Positions 6,330 through 11,749 of a DNA stretch of 11,749 nt are shown piece after piece; position 1 is the stretch's first letter; each line of letters starts with the position of its first letter. The notes under the pieces were generated by a model. The model searched no databases. It worked only from the letters and a program-made list of their open reading frames with translations, and was not told the DNA's origin. The position numbers and the translations under genes are program-made. Source of the DNA: Acetobacteraceae bacterium (GTDB taxonomy: Bacteria > Pseudomonadota > Alphaproteobacteria > Acetobacterales > Acetobacteraceae); contig JANXRT010000294.1 of assembly GCA_025356735.1 (NCBI GenBank), forward strand, positions 1 through 11,749, written 5' to 3'.

Positions 6330-7546
6330 ATCATCGGGCACCCGCCATCGGCCAACGGGCGAAACGCCTCCTCCGCCGGGGTTGTCGCCAGCAGCGCGTA
6401 GACATCCCCGGCATAGCGACTTTCTTCCGGCTTCTTGACCCGGAACAGGTAGGCAGGATGGATCTTGCGCCCGTCCTCGCGGATCGAGCCGGAACCGAAG
6501 CAGTCGTCATCCGTCGGCATCCGCTTCATCGCGGCCACCGTCGCCCGGCCCGACCTTTTCGCGGGCGCCGCGCCAAGTTGCGCCACCACCTTGAGGTAGT
6601 GCGCCAGCGCCGAGTAGCTGCCGGCCTGGTCCATGTTGGGAAACACGCCGGCCGCCACCGCTGGGCGCATCCGCTGCGTGAAGGCACGGGTGCGGTCGTT
6701 CAGGTCCCAGTAGAAGTTCTCGGTCAGCACCAGCCCCTGAGCGGTCGGCAGCCCCATCGCGATCACGTCGTTGACGAAGCAGGCCAGCGCCGCCAGCGTC
6801 ATCGTCCGGTCGATGCCGAACTCGCGTGCCTGCTTGACGCAGTTGACGAAGTTCGACCCGGCGGCGGCGAAGCCGAGCACCTTGGCGCCGCTCGCCTGCG
6901 CCTTGAGCAGGTAGGCCGAGAAGTCGTGCGTGTCGGGAAACGGGAACAGCGCCGAGCCGACCACCTTGCCGCCCGCCGCCTCGATGAACTTCGTCGTGTC
7001 GGCCTGCGCCGTGTGGCCGAACGTGTAGTCGGCGGTGATGAAGAACCAGCTGTCGCCGCCACCCTTGACCACCGCGGTCGAGGTTGAATGCGGGATGTTC
7101 CAGGTGTCCAGCGTCCAGTGCACGGTGTTGGCGTTGCACGCCTTGCCGGTCAGCACCGAGGTGCCGGCGCCGGTGTTGAGATGGACCTTGTCCAGCTCGG
7201 CCGTGATGTTGGTGCAGGCCAGCGCCACTGCCGAGCTGTCGACGCCCAGGATCATGTCCACTCCGCCGCGGTCGAACCATTCCCGCACCACGCCGACCGC
7301 GATGTCGGGCTTGTTCTGATGGTCGGCGACCAGCATCTCGACCGCGATGCCGGGGTTGGTCCTGGCGAACTCGGCGATCGCCTGGCGCGCGCAGGAGACG
7401 CCGACGGGGCCGGTCACGTCGCGATACGGCCCGGACATGTCGGTGAGCATGCCGACGCGGATGGTGGCGTTTTCCTCCGCCCGGGCGTGGCGTAGGGGAA
7501 CAAGGGCGGTCGCAGTCGCCATCACGGCGCGCCGGCTTATTGTCAT
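6320..7546 (-). CDS. ABC transporter substrate-binding protein, branched-chain amino acid (LivJ-like) type
   Basis: A 408-residue type I periplasmic binding protein (Peripla_BP_6), the usual length. The N-terminus MTISRRAVMATATALVPLRHARAEE looks like an export signal with a twin-Arg (SRRAVM), possibly Tat-dependent, cut near ARA-EE. The mature part opens with IRVGMLTDMSGPYRDVTGP, the family hallmark, and later has WFFITADYTFGH and FVNCVKQAREFGI. Such proteins capture amino acids, amides or aromatic acids and deliver them to Liv-type permeases. No permease or ATPase gene lies in this window, so it is an orphan here. The ATG is supported by AGGGGAA about 6 bases before it; the frame is open further upstream but without family resemblance. 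It diverges from the class II aldolase gene. A strong hairpin overlaps its stop. Confidence 0.92.
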   Translation of the reverse strand: MTISRRAVMATATALVPLRHARAEENATIRVGMLTDMSGPYRDVTGPVGVSCARQAIAEFARTNPGIAVEMLVADHQNKPDIAVGVVREWFDRGGVDMILGVDSSAVALACTNITAELDKVHLNTGAGTSVLTGKACNANTVHWTLDTWNIPHSTSTAVVKGGGDSWFFITADYTFGHTAQADTTKFIEAAGGKVVGSALFPFPDTHDFSAYLLKAQASGAKVLGFAAAGSNFVNCVKQAREFGIDRTMTLAALACFVNDVIAMGLPTAQGLVLTENFYWDLNDRTRAFTQRMRPAVAAGVFPNMDQAGSYSALAHYLKVVAQLGAAPAKRSGRATVAAMKRMPTDDDCFGSGSIREDGRKIHPAYLFRVKKPEESRYAGDVYALLATTPAEEAFRPLADGGCPMIRA

Positions 7547-7688
7547 GACGTTTCCCCTGTTCGTTGCGGTCAGAGTAGCGGTTGGGCCGGGTGAGACAAG
7601 GCCGGGAGTCGGCCTATGCCATCCTGATTGACAAAAACGCCGCACGGGATTGGGGTGATCCCAGCAAAGCAGTCGAAGGACAGCAGCC
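7547..7688. promoter_or_regulatory. Divergent promoter region between the binding-protein and aldolase genes
   Basis: These 142 bases separate two divergent starts and must hold both promoters. The best -35 candidate for the aldolase is TTGACA at 7628-7633, but no good -10 lies 17 bases on. A short dyad, GGGAT-7-ATCCC (7646-7662), could be an operator. Both readings are weak. Confidence 0.25.
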
Positions 7689-8474
7689 ATGCCGGACGAT
7701 CACTCGCCAGCGGAACGCCACCTCGGCAATGCCATTCCCGCCGCGGAATGGGACGTTCGCGTGCAGCTCGCCGCCGCCTACCGGCTGGTCGACCACCATG
7801 GCTGGACCGAGCAGATCTACGGCCACCTGACCGCCCGGGTGCCCGGCCCCGAGGACCATTTCCTGATCAATCCCTGGGGCCTCAACTACGACGAGGTCAC
7901 CGCCTCCAACCTGGTCAAGATCGACCTCGACGGCCGCGTCGTCGCCGGCGGCGAGCACGCCGTCAACTTCGCCGGCTTCATCATCCACTCGGCCATCCAC
8001 ATGACCCGGTCGCACGAGAACCTGGTGGTGATGCACACCCACACTCGCGCCGGCATGGCGATCGCCGCGATCAAGGAAGGGCTGCAGCCGGTCTCGATGT
8101 TCGCCACCGTGTTCCACAACCGGATCGGCTACCACGATTACGAGGGCGCCTCGCTGTATCCCGACGAGCGGCAGCGTATTGTGGCGTCGCTCGGCCCACA
8201 CAAGGCGATGATCCTGAAGAACCATGGGCTGCTGGTGGTCGGGAAAACGGTGCCGGAATGCTTCCTGCGGCTGTACCGGCTGGAGCGCGCCTGCCAGGTC
8301 CAGCTCGATGCCGCCGCCGCCGGCACGCTGGACCTGGTATCGACGGAAATCGCCGACCGGTCGGCGTCCGATCTCGACGGCTACCAGGGCATGCAGCCGA
8401 GGCCGGAGGGCGAGATCGAGTTTTCTGCCTTGATGCGGAAGCTGGATCGGGCCGATTCAAGCTATCGGCGTTGA
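7689..8474 (+). CDS. Class II aldolase/adducin-family protein
   Basis: A 261-residue cytoplasmic protein of the class II aldolase/adducin fold (PF00596). The zinc triad expected from L-fuculose-phosphate aldolase is visible as HTHT at 116-119 (His116, His118) and KNHG at 177-180 (His179). The Glu that acts as acid/base in FucA falls in the segment VNFAGFIIH (92-100), where this protein has Gly96 instead. That is common in the uncharacterised adducin-like branch, so classic phosphate-aldol cleavage is doubtful; another C-C lyase or decarboxylase role on an unphosphorylated hydroxy-acid is possible. The start is supported by GAAGGA about 8 bases before the ATG. It diverges from the binding-protein gene and converges with the minus-strand row that ends at 8503. 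Confidence 0.9.
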   Translation: MPDDHSPAERHLGNAIPAAEWDVRVQLAAAYRLVDHHGWTEQIYGHLTARVPGPEDHFLINPWGLNYDEVTASNLVKIDLDGRVVAGGEHAVNFAGFIIHSAIHMTRSHENLVVMHTHTRAGMAIAAIKEGLQPVSMFATVFHNRIGYHDYEGASLYPDERQRIVASLGPHKAMILKNHGLLVVGKTVPECFLRLYRLERACQVQLDAAAAGTLDLVSTEIADRSASDLDGYQGMQPRPEGEIEFSALMRKLDRADSSYRR

Positions 8475-8502
8475 GTCTGGCGCTGCAGGCGATGTCTCTG
8501 TC

Positions 8503-8682
8503 TTAGGCGGCGCTTGCCGGCAGGTCGGCCTGGGGAGGCTCGGGTCTGCCCAGAACCAGGTCCGACGCCTTCTCGGCAATCATCAGCGTGGTGGCGTAGG
8601 TGTTGGCCGACACGATGGCCGGCATGATGGACGAGTCCGCCACGCGCAGTCCGTCCAGCCCGTGATCCTTCGAAGCCCGCAT
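8503..8682 (-). pseudogene. GMC oxidoreductase, C-terminal fragment
   Basis: Fifty-nine codons read KDHGLDGLRVADSSIMPAIV then SANTYATTLMIAEKASDLVLG. This is the conserved C-terminal GMC_oxred_C segment of choline-dehydrogenase-like flavoproteins, which oxidise alcohols. Intact members have about 530-560 residues, so about 90% is gone, including the FAD-binding domain. The ATG overlaps the amidohydrolase stop as TGATG, so the piece could be translated by coupling, but it cannot bind FAD. Homology starts at about residue 5, so the deletion joined the amidohydrolase end to the tail of a GMC gene. The ATG may be accidental. The tail PEPPQADLPASAA is low-complexity. Confidence 0.85.
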
Positions 8683-9482
8683 CAGAAACGATAGAGCGCC
8701 CGCGCGGTCTCGTTGATGGCCTGGCGATCGGCCTCGCGCGGGACCCACGACACATACTGGTCCAGCACCTGCCGGTAGCTCACCTTGTGCGAAAAATCGG
8801 TGAACGGGCAGTCGCTGCCCCATACCAGGCGCTGCGGCCCGCCCGCCGACAGCAGCACCGCCGCCAGGGGTGCCGGGTCGCAGCCGATGCGGAAGCCGCC
8901 GGATAGCTTCACCCAGGTGCGGCCGGTGTCGAAGGCGCGCAGCAGGGCCTGGAAGCCCTGGCACTCCGCCCCCATCGCGGGGTCCGGCCGGCCGAAGTGA
9001 TCGACCACGAGGTTGACCGGCGAGGCCGTCAGCGCCGGCAGCACGGCGGCAAGACGCTGGCCCTCGATGTGCAGGTGCGCGTGCCACCCGATATCGGCGA
9101 GGCGGCGCAGGAAGCGCACCCAGGGGTAGGAAGTGAAGTCCGGCAGCGTGCCGGCGCCGCGCAGCGACAGCCTCACCCCGATCGCACGGTCGGCGTCCAT
9201 CGGCTTCAGGATGTACGGATCGGTCTCGGGATCCAGGATCACGCTGGTCTTGAACCGCGGCCGGTCGCGGATCGCGGCGAGCGTGTAGTCGTTGTAGGTG
9301 CCGAGGAAGCTGGGTGCGGCGATCACCGCATGCCGGACTCCGTGGCGGTCCAGGATGGCCTCGTATTCGTCGATCTCGAAATCGTGCAAGGGCGTGGTGA
9401 GCCTGCCCGGCGCCATCGGCAGGTCGCGGCGGAAGACGTGGGAATGCGCGTCGAGGGTGGGCATCGCTGCGGGAGTCGCCAT
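8682..9482 (-). CDS. Amidohydrolase-2 family hydrolase, PDC-hydrolase-like
   Basis: A 266-residue TIM-barrel metal-dependent hydrolase (PF04909). DAHSHVF at 11-17 supplies the first-strand histidines (His13, His15). HAHLHIEGQ at 134-142 is the central segment, DHFGRP at 161-166 the next, and WGSDCPF at 221-227 carries the catalytic Asp224. This set and length resemble 2-pyrone-4,6-dicarboxylate lactonase (LigI) and related lactonases, which open a lactone in lignin-type aromatic breakdown; the substrate here is inferred only by resemblance. The ATG at 9482 begins just before the barrel, with GGAGA about 10 bases ahead. It starts 17 bases after the Ldh-type remnant and overlaps the GMC remnant by one base, so all are likely co-transcribed. 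It is the only gene of this row that looks whole. Confidence 0.9.
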   Translation of the reverse strand: MATPAAMPTLDAHSHVFRRDLPMAPGRLTTPLHDFEIDEYEAILDRHGVRHAVIAAPSFLGTYNDYTLAAIRDRPRFKTSVILDPETDPYILKPMDADRAIGVRLSLRGAGTLPDFTSYPWVRFLRRLADIGWHAHLHIEGQRLAAVLPALTASPVNLVVDHFGRPDPAMGAECQGFQALLRAFDTGRTWVKLSGGFRIGCDPAPLAAVLLSAGGPQRLVWGSDCPFTDFSHKVSYRQVLDQYVSWVPREADRQAINETARALYRF

Positions 9483-9499
9483 GACGCTCGGGTCTCCGG

Positions 9500-10150
9500 T
9501 CAGGCCGTGTAGGGGATCGCCGAAGTGGCGGGGAAGCCGACGCCGAGGCTCTCGGCCTCCTGGCGCAAGGCGGCGATTTCGGCGTCCGGCAGCTCGATGC
9601 CGGTTACGGCGCGCGCCGCCTCCTTGCGGGCTTCGGGCTCGCCGGCGACCAGGATCTCGTCGGAGCCCGCCGCCCGCCGCCCGCCCCACGGAGGCATGGA
9701 AACGGAGGCGTTGGTGAACACCATCGCCATGTGGCCGGCCCGGATCGCCTTCAGGATATAGGTCGCAGCCATGCCGAAATGGTTGCTGTGGCGCACCGAA
9801 GCCAGGCCGATGCCGTACTCGGCGGCCATCGCCAGCGCCTCGTCCATCGCGCGGGTGGCGACCACGAAGCCGAAGCCGTTGTCGCCGTCCACCGAGGCCG
9901 CGACCGGCGTCACTCGGTCGATCGCGATGGCGGGCCGCGGTTTGATCAATCCCAGCCGCACCCGGTTCAGGTAGTGCGGCAGCCGCACCACGCCGTGCGT
10001 CTCGACTCCGCGCAGGTCGGCCTCGACCAGGCAGCGCGCGATGATGGCGGCGTCATCGTCTGGCACGTCGTGCGTGACCAGCATGTCCCGGCAGACGCGC
10101 CGCAGGTCGTCGGCGCGGATGAACTTCTTGCCCGGTGTGGCTGGCGCCAT
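9500..10150 (-). pseudogene. Malate/L-lactate dehydrogenase (Ldh_2) family oxidoreductase, internally deleted
   Basis: The start (ATG with GAAGGAAG ahead) and the first ~157 residues are typical of the Ldh_2/YlbC NAD(P)-dependent 2-hydroxyacid dehydrogenases: EADLRGVETHGVVRLPHYL at 44-62, with His52, and RHSNHFGMAATYI at 120-132. The text then jumps from SMPPWGGR straight to SDEILVAGEPEARKEAARAV, which in relatives lies close to the C-terminus. The protein is 216 residues against the usual 330-360. The lost middle includes the GTNP-type nucleotide-contacting segment. The frame is kept and the true C-terminus remains. The junction at about 9663-9683 is a run of GCCCGCC repeats, a likely site of slippage or recombination. 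An enzyme lacking this core should not work, although the frame could still be expressed. Confidence 0.85.
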
Positions 10151-10196
10151 GGTTGCTTCCTTCGACGGCATCTGACTGCGACGGCCGGCACGCCGA

Positions 10197-10628
10197 TCAG
10201 GCCGCCGCGATGTCCTCGTTGGCCGCGAACTCGGCGCTTTCGATTGAGGAGGCGGCGCTGCGGTGCTCCGGGTAGGGCAGCCCGATATGGTGGCGCAGCG
10301 TGCGTCCCTCGTATTCCGTGCGGAACAGCCCGCGCCGCTGCAGCTCGGGCACCACCAGCTCCACGAACTCCTCCAGGCCCGTCGGGAACACGGGCGGCAG
10401 GATGTTGAAGCCGTCGGCGCCATAGCCCTCGAACCAGGCCTCCATCTCGTCGGCGACCTGGGACGGCGTGCCGATGATGACGTTGTGGCCGCGGGCGACG
10501 GCCACCTGCAGGTAAAGCTGCCGCAGGGTCAGGTTGTCGCGCCGGGCGGTGCGCAGGATGACCTCGGTGCGGCCCTTTGCGCCATCATGCTCCGCAAGCT
10601 CGGGCAGCGGCTCGTCCAGCGGATACAT
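10197..10628 (-). pseudogene. LLM-class flavin-dependent monooxygenase, C-terminal fragment
   Basis: About 143 codons match the end of NtaA/SnaA/DszA-type FMNH2-dependent monooxygenases. YPLDEPLPEL is followed by GTPSQVADEMEAWFEGYGAD and GFNILPPVFPTGLEEFVELV. It closes with VPELQRRGLFRTEYEGRTL, the standard C-terminal signature. Intact proteins have about 430-460 residues, so the first two thirds, with most of the barrel and flavin site, is missing. Homology fades at about 10630. The in-frame ATG at 10628 has no ribosome site, and the open frame further upstream (to 10904) runs antisense into the HpcH gene and is not related. It heads the row that includes the Ldh-type remnant (46-base gap). 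Confidence 0.87.
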
Positions 10629-10785
10629 GGAAGCGGCAAATACAATCCAGCCACGGATCTCCCGTTTATCCGACCCGGAGTGCAGATGGTCGGATGTTGT
10701 CCTAGGATCATGCAGCCCGCGTGAAAGCCTGCTGTCCGGCAGCCGGAAGGCGGTAAAAGTCTTTGCGAAAGCAGGAGGCGTTTCC

Positions 10786-11598
10786 ATGACCGAACTGTCG
10801 CAGCTGATCCACAACAACGTGCGCCGGCGGATCGCCGACGGCGAGGTCGCCGTGTCGATGATCGTCCGGCTGGTGCAATCGATCGAGATCGCCAACATCG
10901 CCAAGGCCTGCGGCTTCGACTCCCTCTACATCGACCTCGAGCACAGCTCGTTCTCGCTCGAGACGACCTCGCAGATCTGCATGGCGGCGCGGGAGACGGG
11001 GGTGACGCCGTTCGTCCGCGTTCCCGCCTACGGGGCGGAATATGTGTCGCGCGTGCTGGATGGCGGCGCCTTGGGAGTGATCGCGCCGCACATCTCCGGG
11101 GCGGCCGACGCCGAGCGCGTCGTCCGCCACGCCCGCTTCCCGCCCGCCGGCAACCGCTCGGTCTCCGTCGGCACGCCGCATCTGCGCTTCCGCCCGTGGC
11201 CGATGGAAGAGGCGCGCCGGGTGCTGAACGAGGAGACCACGGTCGTCGCGATGATCGAGACGCCGGATGCCGTGGCGAAGGCCGAGGAAATCGCGGCGGT
11301 GGAGGGCGTGGACATCCTGATGATCGGCACCAACGATTTGTGCGCCAAGATGGGGATCGACGGGCAGTTCGAGCACGAGAAGGTCAAGGCGGCCTATCGC
11401 CGCGTGATCAACGCCTGCCGCAGGCACGGCAAGGCAGCAGGCATCGGCGGGTTGGCGGGCAGGCCGGCGCTGATGGCGGAGTTCGTGGCGGCGGGCGCCC
11501 AATATGTCTCGTCCGGCGCCGATCTCAGCTTCATCCTGGCTTCCGGCACCGCGCGGGCGAAGGAGATCCGGGCCATGAAGGCGAGCCCCACGCGCTGA
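10786..11598 (+). CDS. HpcH/HpaI aldolase/citrate lyase family protein
   Basis: A 270-residue class II pyruvate-type aldolase of the HpcH/HpaI family, related to 4-hydroxy-2-oxoheptane-1,7-dioate aldolase and 2-dehydro-3-deoxyglucarate aldolase. Such enzymes split 4-hydroxy-2-oxo acids into pyruvate and an aldehyde. Visible landmarks are YIDLEHSSF (48-56), with His53 as the probable base, and the substrate-binding Arg78 in FVRVP. GGALGVIAPHI at 93-103 is the barrel core; Glu158 (MIETP) and Asp184 (GTNDL) are the likely metal ligands. A near-perfect ribosome site, AGGAGG, ends 7 bases before the ATG and settles the start, although the frame is open further upstream. It is divergent from the damaged minus-strand row. 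It looks intact and would suit the last step of an aromatic meta-cleavage or sugar-acid pathway. Confidence 0.92.
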   Translation: MTELSQLIHNNVRRRIADGEVAVSMIVRLVQSIEIANIAKACGFDSLYIDLEHSSFSLETTSQICMAARETGVTPFVRVPAYGAEYVSRVLDGGALGVIAPHISGAADAERVVRHARFPPAGNRSVSVGTPHLRFRPWPMEEARRVLNEETTVVAMIETPDAVAKAEEIAAVEGVDILMIGTNDLCAKMGIDGQFEHEKVKAAYRRVINACRRHGKAAGIGGLAGRPALMAEFVAAGAQYVSSGADLSFILASGTARAKEIRAMKASPTR

Positions 11599-11706
11599 AG
11601 CGACCGATGGCGGATCGAAGCCGACATGGTGCATGGATCAGCTTATTGATGCTGGAAAGCCAGTTGGCATAGGAAAGACGCTTGTTACTACCCCCGGATC
11701 TCTCCC

Positions 11707-11749
11707 TTGCCGTTCAAGCTGAACCAGGATCGCCGCCACCACATCCCGC
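11707..11749 (+). CDS. Start of an IS5-type transposase, cut by window end
   Basis: The last 43 bases read LPFKLNQDRRHHIP from a TTG. I recognise this as resembling the N-terminus of a group of IS5-type transposases, which open with a phrase like PFKLNxDRRHHIP followed by VTNW. Only 14 codons are visible, no ribosome site is clear, and I did not find the element's left inverted repeat in 11599-11706. That stretch otherwise shows nothing I can identify. Confidence 0.45.
   Translation, partial: MPFKLNQDRRHHIP

Noticed and set aside
10700..10707. Palindrome TCCTAGGA before the HpcH gene as a GntR-type operator
   Set aside because: Only 8 bp are symmetric, and the flanking bases do not extend the dyad to a known operator pattern.
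10629..10904. Upstream part of the open frame of the LLM remnant
   Set aside because: It runs antisense into the HpcH gene and shows no monooxygenase resemblance.

Overview
This is a GC-rich (high GC at third codon positions) bacterial window. It looks like an accessory catabolic island from a soil- or plant-associated alphaproteobacterium. Rhodospirillales/Acetobacteraceae or Rhizobiales is my inference from gene content and IS types; nothing in the window proves the taxon. There are no rRNA or tRNA genes and no CRISPR array that I can see. Intact metabolic genes are mixed with clearly broken ones and with relics of at least three, probably four, kinds of insertion sequence.

Layout. Bases 1-503 hold no recognisable gene. 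Bases 504-697 form a 194-bp element with 28-bp terminal inverted repeats that resemble IS21-family ends. Bases 698-1003 (minus) are a 102-codon scrap of a FAD-dependent aromatic-ring monooxygenase, cut on both sides exactly at transposon ends. Bases 1004-2398 are a nearly complete IS3-family element of the IS2 group. Its A-AAA-AAG frameshift heptamer is preserved, but its transposase is killed by a one-step frame change in orfA and by a 17-bp tandem triplication in orfB. Next come an HSL-type alpha/beta hydrolase (minus) and, diverging from it, a VOC/glyoxalase-fold protein and an ACS-type MFS permease (plus). Bases 5584-6319 hold an unidentified coding scrap and the N-terminal third to half of an IS6-family transposase with an amber codon. 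Bases 6320-7546 (minus) encode a periplasmic binding protein of the branched-chain amino acid type. It diverges from a class II aldolase/adducin-family gene (7689-8474, plus).

From 10628 down to 8503 on the minus strand lies a tightly packed row of four genes, three of them damaged. In order of transcription they are the C-terminal third of an LLM-class flavin monooxygenase, a malate/lactate-dehydrogenase-family gene with its middle deleted in frame, an intact amidohydrolase resembling 2-pyrone-4,6-dicarboxylate hydrolase, and the C-terminal 59 residues of a GMC oxidoreductase. The GMC piece starts in a TGATG overlap with the amidohydrolase stop. An HpcH/HpaI-type aldolase (10786-11598, plus) diverges from this row. 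The window ends inside what looks like the first codons of an IS5-type transposase.

Together the intact genes would suit uptake (binding protein, MFS permease) and breakdown (esterase, amidohydrolase, two aldolases, VOC protein) of small carboxylated or aromatic compounds. The broken oxidoreductases suggest a pathway being dismantled. I did not find a convincing novel defence or mobile system. The best new signals are the small tandem duplications, the 194-bp element and the pattern of gene remnants.
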